Below are positions 9,047 through 17,454 of a stretch of 64,000 bases of DNA, one piece after another. The notes below the pieces were generated by a model that saw only the letters and a program-made list of their open reading frames with translations, had not been told where the DNA came from and made no database searches. Source of the DNA: an uncultured Planctomycetota bacterium. Lineage in GTDB: Bacteria; Planctomycetota; Phycisphaerae; Phycisphaerales; UBA5793. The position numbers and the translations under genes were made by a program. Each line of letters opens with the position of its first letter. Position 1 is the first letter of the stretch. The stretch is from positions 1-64,000 of the forward strand of contig CAADHA010000081.1 of the NCBI GenBank assembly GCA_900696685.1, given 5' to 3'.

Positions 9047-10105
9047 ATGGCAGGCAAGACTCGTCCCGACCCGGAACGGCGAATCGACCTCGACCTCGTT
9101 CGCGCGACGGAGAATGCCGCGATGGCGGCGTGGAAGTGGTTCGGCAAGGGCGACAAGAACATGGCTGACGCAGCCGCTTCAGACGCGATGCGCGGCATGT
9201 TCCAACTCATCTCCTGCAAGGGCCTCGTTCGCATCGGCGAAGGCCGCAAGGACAACGCCCCGGGCATCTTCACCGACGAGCGCCTGGGCACGTGGGAGGA
9301 GGACGGCGTGCCGCTGGCCGTCGCCGTTGATCCGATCGACGGCACGACGCTGACGGCCAAGGGTCTGCCCGGAGCCGTCTCCGTGCTGGCAGTGGCGGCG
9401 TGCGAGGATCCCGACGACGACCCCGCCGAACTCTTCCCCGTCATCCCTTCGCACTACATGGAGAAGATTGCCTACGGACCGAAGGTGGCGGAAGGCCCCG
9501 GCAAGGTGCGCATGGACGCGCCGATGGATGAAAACCTCGACATCATCGCCTTCAAACTCAAGAAGCGCGTAAAGGACCTCGTGGCGGTGCTTCTCGATCG
9601 GCCGCGGCACCAGCACATCATCGACGCGATCCGCAAGGCGGGCTGCGGCATCCGGCTGATCTCTGACGGCGACGTCGCGGCGGCGATCGCGCCGAGCCTG
9701 CCCAACTCCGGCGTCGATCTCTACGTGGGCATCGGCGGCAGTCCCGAGGCGGTCATCGCCGCGGCCGCCATCAAGTGCCTCGGCGGCGAGCAACTCAGCC
9801 GCATCTGGCCCAAGGACGAGGCCGAACGCAAGGCGCTGCTCACCGAGCACGGCTGCACCGAAGCCGACCTCGCCAGAGTCTGGGCTGTCAACGAAATGGC
9901 CAAGGGCGATCACATCATCTTCGTCGCCACCGGCATCAGCGACTCGCCCATGCTTCGCGGCATCCGCTATGACCAGCAGCATTGCATTACCGAGAGCGTC
10001 CTCATGCGTTCGCGATTCCGCACAGTCCGCCGCATCGAGGCGTTTCACAACATCGACAGCAAGACGATCCGCCTCGCGTCGTCGGGAGACGAAATGCGCC
10101 TGTAG
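9047..10105 (+). CDS. glpX: Fructose-1,6-bisphosphatase class II
   Basis: Hydrolyses fructose-1,6-bisphosphate to fructose-6-phosphate in gluconeogenesis, in the cytoplasm. 352 residues, slightly longer than the usual 320-340. Recognised from ATENAAMAAWKWFGKGDKNMADAAASDAM, RIGEGRKDNAPGIF, the metal and phosphate motif DPIDGTT at residues 95-101, GIGGSPEAVIAAAAIKCLGGE and the C-terminal MRSRFRTVRRIEAFHNID. The ATG is preceded by AAAGAGGAAGAG, a strong ribosome-binding site. A TAGAAT hexamer at 8911-8916, overlapping the end of the previous gene, could be its own -10 element. With tpiA in the same window it covers part of central carbon metabolism, but the two are not adjacent. Confidence 0.96.
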   Translation: MAGKTRPDPERRIDLDLVRATENAAMAAWKWFGKGDKNMADAAASDAMRGMFQLISCKGLVRIGEGRKDNAPGIFTDERLGTWEEDGVPLAVAVDPIDGTTLTAKGLPGAVSVLAVAACEDPDDDPAELFPVIPSHYMEKIAYGPKVAEGPGKVRMDAPMDENLDIIAFKLKKRVKDLVAVLLDRPRHQHIIDAIRKAGCGIRLISDGDVAAAIAPSLPNSGVDLYVGIGGSPEAVIAAAAIKCLGGEQLSRIWPKDEAERKALLTEHGCTEADLARVWAVNEMAKGDHIIFVATGISDSPMLRGIRYDQQHCITESVLMRSRFRTVRRIEAFHNIDSKTIRLASSGDEMRL

Positions 10106-10178
10106 GGCGCGGCGCGCGGATCGACGGCTGCGGGGCGACGACGCAAGCGGGCGAGGCACATCGGCCCGAGCCTGAATC

Positions 10179-10886
10179 TCACCCGCCGCCGTCGGCGCCG
10201 GGCGAATCGACGTCGAGCACGAGATCGCCCCGTTCCGTATCGTGGATCACCAGCCGCGAAATGCCCGAGACCTCGAAGTTTCCGATCGCGTTGAGATAAA
10301 CCCGAAGGTCCATCGTGGCCGTGCAGGTGGTCTTGTCGAACCGGATCTGGCCGGGGATGCTGAAAGTCGCTTCGCCCGGTCCCGAGGGGTTGAAGGGCGG
10401 GTTCGCGGGCGGAATCCACTCGATCGCGTTGCCGTACCGCGTCGTCATCTCGTCGGCGAAGCGCTTCAGTTGGGTGTCGGTCACGACCGAATCGAAGTCG
10501 GGATGAAGCCAGGTCCGCGCCGAGGCGAAGTCGCCGATCTGAAGATCCTCGACGAGAGGCGCCGGGCCGGTCGCCAGAAACATGAACACGCGCTTGTAGT
10601 CCCTGATGTAGGGTCCGGCGGCCTTGAGAGCAAATGCCTGCCCGATGAGCGAGAGGATGGCGATGAAGATCGCCGCGATCGCCAGACCCGAGCCTTTCCG
10701 ACGGCCGTTGGACCCCGAAACCGAGACCAGCCCGCCGATCCCAAGAAGGACGCCCAGAAGCGACGTGACCGGGCAGCAGAAGATGACGCTCGAAACGAGC
10801 GCCGCCACACACAGAACGCTGGTGCGGGGCGGCTCGCCGCCCGTGGGAGAGTAAGGGTCGTAGGCTCCGGCAGGGTATTGGCTCAT
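10179..10886 (-). CDS. Membrane protein with a DUF4190-like N-terminal part, unknown function
   Basis: 235 residues. A Pro/Tyr/Gly-rich cytoplasmic N-terminus (MSQYPAGAYDPYSPTGG) precedes two hydrophobic segments at about residues 24-50 (with the LLGVLLGIGGLV turn typical of DUF4190-like proteins) and 66-84. The C-terminal 140 residues look like a soluble alpha/beta domain with alternating polar and hydrophobic residues and no recognisable catalytic motif; by topology they would face outside the membrane. It is convergent with glpX. Function unknown. Confidence 0.8.
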   Translation of the reverse strand: MSQYPAGAYDPYSPTGGEPPRTSVLCVAALVSSVIFCCPVTSLLGVLLGIGGLVSVSGSNGRRKGSGLAIAAIFIAILSLIGQAFALKAAGPYIRDYKRVFMFLATGPAPLVEDLQIGDFASARTWLHPDFDSVVTDTQLKRFADEMTTRYGNAIEWIPPANPPFNPSGPGEATFSIPGQIRFDKTTCTATMDLRVYLNAIGNFEVSGISRLVIHDTERGDLVLDVDSPGADGGG

Positions 10887-10955
10887 GCAGAGGTCCGATC
10901 AATGAAGGCCTGGTTCCAGTTTCTTCTTCGGAAAACGACCGGCACAATAAGAGCC

Positions 10956-11396
10956 TCAGGGCGTCTCATCCAGCACATCGTGAACTCGAATCCATTCCCA
11001 GCGCGGCTTCCACTTCTCCACCACCATCACGTGACTGGGGTGATGAACGTACTCCCGATAGGCCTCCTCCGTCTCAAAGCCGACAAAGAAGCCCACGTCG
11101 TAGTTGCCGTCGATGTTGGTCCGTCCGACGTCCATGTGCGCACCCGCGTAGTAGGACACGATACCCGGAATCCTGGCCAGGTGAGCGTCGCAGTCGGCGA
11201 TGAGTTCGCCCGCATCCGCCGGGTTCTTCAGTTTGAAGAATGCGAGGTGGTTGATCCGCGCCGGGCGGGGCGGACGGCCGTCCGCGAGGCCGCAGGTCGT
11301 GCATGCACACCCGCTCATCAACAGAGCAATGACGAGGAGAAGTGCAAAGAACGGGCTGCATCGCCGCAATACGAAAGACAACCGGGAGATTCTCAT
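10956..11396 (-). CDS. Dabb-domain lipoprotein
   Basis: 146 residues. A hydrophobic signal ends in the lipobox LLMSGC, so the mature protein is probably lipid-anchored. From INHLAFFKLKN to EYVHHPSHVMVVEKW it matches the stress-responsive alpha/beta barrel (Dabb) family: an opening H-x-x-x-F-K-L strand, I-P-G-I-V-S-Y-Y-A-G, and a closing HPSH motif. Dabb proteins are small dimeric ferredoxin-like barrels of varied or unknown function. The gene begins 3 bases after the upstream DUF1015 gene ends, so they are probably one transcript. Confidence 0.85.
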   Translation of the reverse strand: MRISRLSFVLRRCSPFFALLLVIALLMSGCACTTCGLADGRPPRPARINHLAFFKLKNPADAGELIADCDAHLARIPGIVSYYAGAHMDVGRTNIDGNYDVGFFVGFETEEAYREYVHHPSHVMVVEKWKPRWEWIRVHDVLDETP

Positions 11397-11399
11397 GAC

Positions 11400-12713
11400 T
11401 TACTCCAGTGACTTGAAGAGGAGCCCCGTCGGCATCTTGGGCCAGAAAAAAGTTGAATCTCGGGGAAGCAGGCATCCGCTGGGCGCGATGGCGAGCACGT
11501 CAGCGAGAGGGACGGGCAGCATGACGAGGCCCATTTGTGCCCCCGGCAACCGGCCGTCCGGATGCTCCAGGTCGGCAATGTCGTAGACCGCCTCGCGAAC
11601 CGGCGCCCGGCCCCCGTTTAGGCGGTCCTGCAGCGTGCGCCGCACGAGCAGATGTTCGGCTATGACCGGTCCGGCACGGCGCCAGGATTCGGGCAACCGG
11701 GGAAAGTCCGCTGCCAACGGGTCGATCTCCCGCGTGGTCATCACGAAACACCGGCGCATTCCATAGTCCACGAGGCCGATCGGGTTCGATCGCTCGTACC
11801 ACGCCCGCTCGAGGTGGCCGGGCAGGTCGGCCGGCCCCCCCTCAACTTCTTCGATGCGGCAGAGGTCGTTGAGAGCCGCTGCAACGGCGTCGATCCGCAA
11901 GCCCGGCATCCCCCCGAGCAGATGGTGCATGGCGCGGATCGACATCCCCGGATCCTCCTGGGCCACGAGCGCGAAGACGCAGGAGCGGGCCGCCTCCGAG
12001 GCCCGGGAACCGATCGACTCCAGCCACGCAAGTTGAGAGACGTAACGATGATGTCCGTCGGCGATGATGACATCGCGATGTCCGAACGCCGCCGCGAGCG
12101 CCTCCTGCGTCCGCGCGTCCTCCACCAGCCAGAGTTCGGAGAGGGTGTGATCGGCCCCAAGGCCGACGAGTCGCGGCTCGCGATGAACTTCGACGTGGCG
12201 CACGATTTCCTCCACGCCGCCGCCTTCATCGCTGTAGAGGCCGAAGACGGGCGAGGTCTGTACGCGCAGGGCGCGAAGAAGGGCGAGGCGGTCTCCGCGC
12301 GGACCCGACCCCGTCTCCTCGTGCGCGTAGAGACCCGCGTGAGCGCCCAGCGGCGTGAGCGGCAACTCGGCCAGGACCGCATGCCGGCGCACGACATGCC
12401 GGCCCTGCCGTCCGGTCTGGCGAAGCAGTCCCAGGACCGGTTCCTCCAGCCGGCGCAGCACGCCCTGTTCCGCCCACGACTCGAACGTCTGCCGTGCCGC
12501 GGCATAGGCAGCGCCGGGTCCGACCCGGTTCACCGGCAGCTGCGGCACATCGATCACCACGCTGCACCGCGCATCCGCCGCGACGAGGCGTTCGCGCAGT
12601 TCCGACGTCACGAGGTCATAGGGAGGCGCAATCCGGGTCGAAATGTCGCACGGGCGGCCGGACCCTTCTTCGACATACTTCCACGCACGGCGAATTGGCG
12701 CGATGCCCGGCAT
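11400..12713 (-). CDS. DUF1015 family protein
   Basis: 437 residues with the start set at ATG 12713 (MPGIAPIRRAWKY), because that is where family similarity begins and a GGGA-rich stretch lies just upstream; an in-frame ATG 26 codons earlier exists. DUF1015 features are clear: RIAPPYDLVT near the start, the central HEETGSGPRGDRLALLRAL and SPVFGLYSD blocks, and IADGHHRYVSQLAWLES. The family is cytoplasmic and of unknown biochemical function; in some genomes it sits beside serine-pathway genes, which is not the case here. A run of seven C lies near 11834-11840 inside the gene. Confidence 0.88.
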   Translation of the reverse strand: MPGIAPIRRAWKYVEEGSGRPCDISTRIAPPYDLVTSELRERLVAADARCSVVIDVPQLPVNRVGPGAAYAAARQTFESWAEQGVLRRLEEPVLGLLRQTGRQGRHVVRRHAVLAELPLTPLGAHAGLYAHEETGSGPRGDRLALLRALRVQTSPVFGLYSDEGGGVEEIVRHVEVHREPRLVGLGADHTLSELWLVEDARTQEALAAAFGHRDVIIADGHHRYVSQLAWLESIGSRASEAARSCVFALVAQEDPGMSIRAMHHLLGGMPGLRIDAVAAALNDLCRIEEVEGGPADLPGHLERAWYERSNPIGLVDYGMRRCFVMTTREIDPLAADFPRLPESWRRAGPVIAEHLLVRRTLQDRLNGGRAPVREAVYDIADLEHPDGRLPGAQMGLVMLPVPLADVLAIAPSGCLLPRDSTFFWPKMPTGLLFKSLE

Positions 12714-12813
12714 TTCCCGCAGCGTCCCTTCGTCGGATCGACATAGACTAGGAATCGGCGCGGAAAGGAACAAGCCGCCGCAAGTCGCCATTGATCGGAT
12801 CAGGTGCGGTGCT

Positions 12814-13776
12814 TCAACGCCGGGGACGACCGGCAGTGGTCGGGTCCACCAGCCTCAGCCGCGCGTTGAGGCCGAACAACTCGTCGCGCAGAGCGAGGTA
12901 CTCGCGTTCGAGTTCGCGACGGCGAACGGGGTCGTCGGCGCCGGCCGTCTGCTCGGCGACGCGCGCAATGCTCGCCGACACCCTGCTGATGCGGTCGCGG
13001 AGTTCTTCGACCACGGCTGTGGAGTCGGTCCACGTATTCGCCGACCCGGAGTCGCCTTCGACCGCCCCCGCCTCTCGCACGCGCAGATCGATGAGCAGTT
13101 TCGCCGGCGCAGGAAAGATCGAGCGCCGCCGCACGTGCCAGGCATCGAGCATCTCCCGCTTCATCGAAGCGACGTATTCCTCGAACTGCGGCAGTCGAGC
13201 CGGATCAGCAAGGGCGAACGAGACCTCGAGTTCGCGGAGACCGCGGCGTATCCGGGCATGAACCATGTCGCCGGCCTTGAGTTCGGACATGATGCGGCGA
13301 AGTTCCGTCTGTTGCTCGAATCGTGCTTCCGGAAGGATGATGCCATTGAGCGAAAGGAACTGATCTCCCGGTTGAAGCACCATCGCCGCCGGCGCTTCTT
13401 CCCGCACGACCTGGATGACCGCCGTGGCCGCCTCGCCGAACTGGATACCGATCGCGCCGGGATTGGCCACGTAGCGCTCGCGGGCCGCCAGCAGGAAGCG
13501 CTCAAGCGCCTCGGGTGCGAGCGTCTCCCACTGCTCCCTGAGAAACATGTCAATCGCCTCGCGCGAGATGGCGGTGTCGCTGATGAGCCTCTGCGTCGCC
13601 TCTTCACGAACATCCAGCCGCGGATCATCCAGCGCCTCGACATAGGCCAGAAGGGGCGAGTCAGCGCCGGCGGGGCCGTCGCCGCAGGCGAATGCCGGCG
13701 CTGAGGTGGCGATCAGCACCGCGGCCGCAAAGGCCGGAGATGCAGTGGCCCGCACGAGTTTGCCCGATCCCGCCAT
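12814..13776 (-). CDS. Secreted PDZ-like protein, unknown function
   Basis: 320 residues. The signal peptide ends near SAPAFA, so the product is exported. A charged helical stretch (about residues 40-105) is followed by a PDZ-like domain at about 110-190, recognised from AIGIQFGEAATAVIQVVREEAPAAMVLQPGDQFLSLNGI and the closing strand VHARIRRGLRELEVSFAL. The C-terminus (about 250-310) is helical and probably coiled-coil. There is no protease domain, so it is not a DegP/HtrA enzyme; it may bind protein tails or act as an adaptor. Same direction as the neighbouring genes but separated from both by about 100 bases or more. Confidence 0.8.
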   Translation of the reverse strand: MAGSGKLVRATASPAFAAAVLIATSAPAFACGDGPAGADSPLLAYVEALDDPRLDVREEATQRLISDTAISREAIDMFLREQWETLAPEALERFLLAARERYVANPGAIGIQFGEAATAVIQVVREEAPAAMVLQPGDQFLSLNGIILPEARFEQQTELRRIMSELKAGDMVHARIRRGLRELEVSFALADPARLPQFEEYVASMKREMLDAWHVRRRSIFPAPAKLLIDLRVREAGAVEGDSGSANTWTDSTAVVEELRDRISRVSASIARVAEQTAGADDPVRRRELEREYLALRDELFGLNARLRLVDPTTAGRPRR

Positions 13777-13899
13777 ACCGCCGCTCCAGGACCCGATCAG
13801 CGAACGGAATCACCTGATGAAACCGCAGATGATTGTACCAGCGGAGACGCCGGGAGAGGAGCCGCACCAGCCGGAACCCGAAACCCGGTCGCACGCGGT

Positions 13900-14823
13900 T
13901 CACTTCTCGAGCAGGCGGTCGCGGTGCCGGGCGATCCGGCCGCGCATGCCTTCGTGCAGCGAGGCGGACAGGGCGCTCCCTCCATTGGGCGGGGAGAGCG
14001 CATCGAGTGCTGCGCGTGATGAGGACGGATTCTCTTCGCCCGCACCGGACTCGTGCGCGTCAAGCCATCGGGTGAGCGCATCCTCGGCCATGACGACCTG
14101 CCGCCGGCGTCGCCCAAGTTCCGCGCGCGCCTCCGCCTCGAATGCGGCTGCCGTGTCGGCCTCGCTCCGTATCCGGTCGAGAGCCCGGCGCCGCGTGGCT
14201 GCCGCGAAGTCGTCGGGCGCAATCCAGGGCATCTGCGCAGCGTGCACATGGGCCTGCTCGGCGCGCTGCCTGGCGGAGTCGGCATCGAACACAGCCTGCC
14301 GCCGGCGCGACGCGATGCTCAGCGTCAGGCGCATCCGGGCATCATCCAGGCTCGCTCTCGCTTCCCATACCCGCCGCTCGATTGCTTCGAGCTCCAGGCG
14401 CTGCTCAAACGTAAGGAGTGTTCGAGGGTCGTCAGCACCGGCCGATTGCGCCGGCCCATGACCAGCACCGTCACGCCCGACGATCGGGTCCTCCGCTGTG
14501 GGCGCCGCGGCAGCACGCGCATGAATATCGGCGCGGACTTCCCTCGGCTCTGACACTGCCGCCGCCGACCCGAGTGCGACCACAACTACCATCACGCTGA
14601 AGCATCCGCCCAGTGCTGCTCCGGCGCCGGCAAGCCGCACGGGCGCCCTGCCGGCGGGGTCAACGAAGTCTTCATCCTCGACCGGAGAATCAGGTGAGAA
14701 CTTGACGCTGGGGAAATGGGTGGCAGAAGTGCCGGACCTGATGCCCACGCAGGTGCCTCGCAGAATTGTGGTCCGAGAACTGCTCCGCCTGCTCGGTGAG
14801 GCGGCGCTTCGGTCCGGGGCCAT
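13900..14823 (-). CDS. Membrane protein with coiled-coil domain, unknown function
   Basis: Up to 307 residues; not recognised. After an acidic stretch (SPVEDEDFVDPAG) there is one membrane segment at about residues 66-88 (GAGAALGGCFSVMVVVVALG), then a linker and a long charged helical region at about 135-265 that should form coiled coil. The exact start is uncertain: no good ribosome-binding site precedes ATG 14823, the first 40 residues look non-native (Ser/Arg-rich), and GTG at codon 26 is another candidate. It resembles the neighbouring PDZ-like gene in having a helical C-terminus, but no homology is evident. Confidence 0.6.
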   Translation of the reverse strand: MAPDRSAASPSRRSSSRTTILRGTCVGIRSGTSATHFPSVKFSPDSPVEDEDFVDPAGRAPVRLAGAGAALGGCFSVMVVVVALGSAAAVSEPREVRADIHARAAAAPTAEDPIVGRDGAGHGPAQSAGADDPRTLLTFEQRLELEAIERRVWEARASLDDARMRLTLSIASRRRQAVFDADSARQRAEQAHVHAAQMPWIAPDDFAAATRRRALDRIRSEADTAAAFEAEARAELGRRRRQVVMAEDALTRWLDAHESGAGEENPSSSRAALDALSPPNGGSALSASLHEGMRGRIARHRDRLLEK

Positions 14824-14993
14824 CGGCTCGAACGAGGGCCGGATTGAGCGCTGCGCCGTTCATCCGCTGGAGGAAATCACGAGACGGCTGAACAGCCCGC
14901 AAACCGCGAGTAGAATCGCTGTTCGTCGCCGGCCTTCGTCGGCGCGATCGCACCAGTCAGTCAACCCGCAGGGATCAGGGAGGTCGTCCCATC

Positions 14994-15758
14994 GTGCAGC
15001 GCATCCCCATCGTCGGCGGCAACTGGAAGATGAACACGACTCGGGCCACGGCCGCCGCTCTCGCAAGGGCGGTCGCCGCGGCGAATGGCACGCAGGACGC
15101 GGTGCAGGTCGCGGTCTTTCCGCCTTTTCCCTACCTGATCGAGGTTGCGTCGGCGCTGCGCGGCTCGCCAATCATGCTCGGAGCGCAGGATGTCTACTTC
15201 GAGCCGGACGGCGCGTTCACCGGCGAGATCAGCACTTCCATGCTCCGCGATTGCGGCTGCAACTGGGTTCTCGTCGGCCACAGCGAGCGGCGACATGTCA
15301 TCGGCGAATGCGACGATCTCGTCAACCGAAAGGTCCTCGCGGCCGTTGGTGCTGGACTGAACGTAATCCTCTGCATCGGCGAAACCAAGGGACAGCGCGA
15401 GGCGGGTGAGGCGGACGCGGTTAACGAGCGGCAACTCCGGGCAGGACTGCGGGGCGTTTCCGCGGCGCAGATGAAATCCATCGTCATCGCCTACGAACCA
15501 GTCTGGGCGATCGGTACGGGCCTGACCGCGACCCCGGAGGATGCCCAGGCGGCGCACAAAGCGGCGCGGGCGGTCCTGGCCGGCCTCTTCGACCCATCCA
15601 CAGCGCAGGCGACGCGAATCCAGTACGGCGGCTCGATGAAGCCGGGCAATGCGGCGAACCTGATGACGATGCCGGACATCGACGGCGGACTGATCGGGGG
15701 GGCCTCCCTCAACGCCGCCGATTTCAGCGCTATTGTTCAGGCTGCCGCGCCGCACTGA
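14994..15758 (+). CDS. tpiA: Triosephosphate isomerase
   Basis: Interconverts dihydroxyacetone phosphate and glyceraldehyde-3-phosphate in glycolysis and gluconeogenesis. 254 residues, normal length. Catalytic residues are visible: Lys12 in GGNWKMN, His96 in VGHSERR and Glu168 in AYEPVWAIGTG; the phosphate-binding IQYGGSM and GGLIGGASL blocks follow. The start is GTG with GGGAGG about ten bases upstream. A TAGAAT hexamer at 14911-14916 is a candidate -10 element. secG follows 65 bases downstream, an order often seen in this phylum. Confidence 0.97.
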   Translation: MQRIPIVGGNWKMNTTRATAAALARAVAAANGTQDAVQVAVFPPFPYLIEVASALRGSPIMLGAQDVYFEPDGAFTGEISTSMLRDCGCNWVLVGHSERRHVIGECDDLVNRKVLAAVGAGLNVILCIGETKGQREAGEADAVNERQLRAGLRGVSAAQMKSIVIAYEPVWAIGTGLTATPEDAQAAHKAARAVLAGLFDPSTAQATRIQYGGSMKPGNAANLMTMPDIDGGLIGGASLNAADFSAIVQAAAPH

Positions 15759-15823
15759 GCGCGGCTTCCAGACATGGGCCCAGGCGGACTGATCTCCGCC
15801 GGCCCGCCAGGGTAGACACAATC

Positions 15824-16429
15824 ATGGGCATTCTCAGCATCCTGCTTTCTCTCCTGTTCATCGCAGCAGCCGTGGCGCTGGTCCTGGTGATTCTGATCCA
15901 GAGGCCGCAGGGAGGCGGGCTGGCGGGCGCCTTCGGCGGCGCGGGCGGCGCCAGCAGCCAGTCGGCCTTCGGCGCCAAGACCGGCGACATGCTTACCTAC
16001 GCCACGGTCGGCATCTTCATCCTCTTCCTGCTCACCTCAATGGGGATGGTGTGGATCAACCAGTCGTTGTTCATGGCTTCGGAGCCTGCTCCGCCCGCGG
16101 CGCCGAGCCGCCTCGCCGTCAAGGCTGAGTCCTCCACGGAAGTCCGCCTGACCTGGACGGACAACTCGCGCAACGAAACGCAGTTTGTCATCGAGCGCTC
16201 GACGGACGGCCTGACGGGATGGACGGCGGTCTCGCAGGTGGACGAGGATGTGACGACCGAGGTGGTCCGGGGACTCTCGCCGGAGAGCACTTATTTCTTC
16301 CGCGTGCTGGCGCGGAACCTGGAGGGCGCATCGAGCCCGACGGATGCGGTGCCCGTCACGCTTCCCGCAGCCGAGGCTGTTGAGGAGCCGCCTTCGGGCG
16401 AACGGGGCGGTGCCGAGGGCGGCGGATGA
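15824..16429 (+). CDS. secG: Protein-export subunit SecG fused to a fibronectin type III domain
   Basis: Accessory subunit of the SecYEG channel. Residues 1-80 are a standard SecG: first membrane helix ILSILLSLLFIAAAVALVLVILIQ, then the Gly-rich loop RPQGGGLAGAFGGAGGASSQSAFG, then the second helix YATVGIFILFLLTSMGMVW. Unlike ordinary SecG (70-120 residues) it continues to 201 with an FN3 domain at about 88-183: PSRLAVKAESSTEVRLTWTD, FVIERSTDG and LSPESTYFFRVLARNLEGAS are diagnostic. With the known SecG topology (both ends outside) this domain would sit in the periplasm. The tail is Gly/Glu-rich. It lies between tpiA and yicC on the same strand. Confidence 0.93.
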   Translation: MGILSILLSLLFIAAAVALVLVILIQRPQGGGLAGAFGGAGGASSQSAFGAKTGDMLTYATVGIFILFLLTSMGMVWINQSLFMASEPAPPAAPSRLAVKAESSTEVRLTWTDNSRNETQFVIERSTDGLTGWTAVSQVDEDVTTEVVRGLSPESTYFFRVLARNLEGASSPTDAVPVTLPAAEAVEEPPSGERGGAEGGG

Positions 16430-16547
16430 CCGGCCGCAATCGGACTGCAGTGCGTGCCTTCGTATTCCGCCTGCGAACCGGGCCCGCCATACCATCGAAT
16501 GACGGCCGGCGCGCGCAGCGCCAGGGGCCGGCGAGGATCTCGAACAC

Positions 16548-17438
16548 GTGATTCGATCGATGACGGGTTTCGGCGAAGCGACGATGGACGTGGCGCCCGT
16601 CCATTACGCCGTCGAAGTGCGCTCGATCAACAACAAGTTCTACAAGGCCGCAATCCGCCTGCCTGAAGAACTCGAGGGGCTTGAAGCGGAGATCGACGCT
16701 CGCCTGCGCCGGCGGCTCAACCGCGGATCGATCACGCTCAAGGTCCGCATCTCCGATCCGACGGCGAGTGCGGCGTACCGGATCAACATCGAGGCGCTCC
16801 AGTCCTACATCGAGCGTCTGGGCCAGTTGCCGCACGACGTCGGCCGGCCCGTCCCCATCGATGTGGCGGCGCTGATCCAGTTGCCCGGCGTGCTCCAGCC
16901 TCCCACCGACTTCGAGTCGCGCATCGAGCGCGCCAAGCCGATCATTCACCAACTCATCGACCTCGCGTGCGACCGGCTCATCGAGATGCGCGACCGGGAA
17001 GGAGCCATGCTCTACGAGGACCTGCACCGGCACTACCGCGCCATCTGCGAGCGCCTCGAGCGTATCTCGCAGCGCACGCCCGTCGTCGTCGAGGAATACC
17101 ATCTGCGCCTGCGCCAGAGGATTGAGTCGATGCTCCGCGACGCCACGGTTCACGTCAATGAGACGGACCTTGTGCGCGAGGTGGCAATCTATGCCGAGCG
17201 GAGCGACATCGCCGAGGAGATCACCCGCCTCAACGCCCACCTGAGCCAGTTCCGAGATCTGATCGACCGCAAGAATGGCGAGCCGGTCGGGCGCACGCTC
17301 GACTTCCTCGCACAGGAACTGCTGCGCGAAGCGAATACGATCGCAAGCAAATCCAACGACGCGCCGATCAGCCGTGAGATTGTCGAAGTCAAGGGCGCCA
17401 TCGACCGCATCAAGGAACAGGTGCAGAACGTCGAGTGA
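16548..17438 (+). CDS. yicC: YicC family endoribonuclease-like protein
   Basis: 296 residues, the usual YicC length. Family features are the N-terminal RSMTGFGEAT, EVRSINNKFYK, and the C-terminal DUF1732 block RNKNGEPVGRTLDFLAQELLREANTIASKSND with slight variation (here DRKNGEPVGRTLDFLAQE). YicC proteins are cytoplasmic and have been linked to endoribonuclease activity and stress adaptation. The GTG start at 16548 is preferred because family similarity starts at once. A kinase-like gene starts 16 bases after its stop, suggesting one transcript. Confidence 0.94.
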   Translation: MIRSMTGFGEATMDVAPVHYAVEVRSINNKFYKAAIRLPEELEGLEAEIDARLRRRLNRGSITLKVRISDPTASAAYRINIEALQSYIERLGQLPHDVGRPVPIDVAALIQLPGVLQPPTDFESRIERAKPIIHQLIDLACDRLIEMRDREGAMLYEDLHRHYRAICERLERISQRTPVVVEEYHLRLRQRIESMLRDATVHVNETDLVREVAIYAERSDIAEEITRLNAHLSQFRDLIDRKNGEPVGRTLDFLAQELLREANTIASKSNDAPISREIVEVKGAIDRIKEQVQNVE

Positions 17439-17454
17439 CCGGCGGGAACGAGGC

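Noticed and set aside
11834-11840. Seven-base C or G runs (also near 2722, 15695 and 62715) as phase-variation sites
   Set aside because: Seven is not unusual at this GC content and the genes are of housekeeping or unknown type; only the two nine-base tracts were kept.
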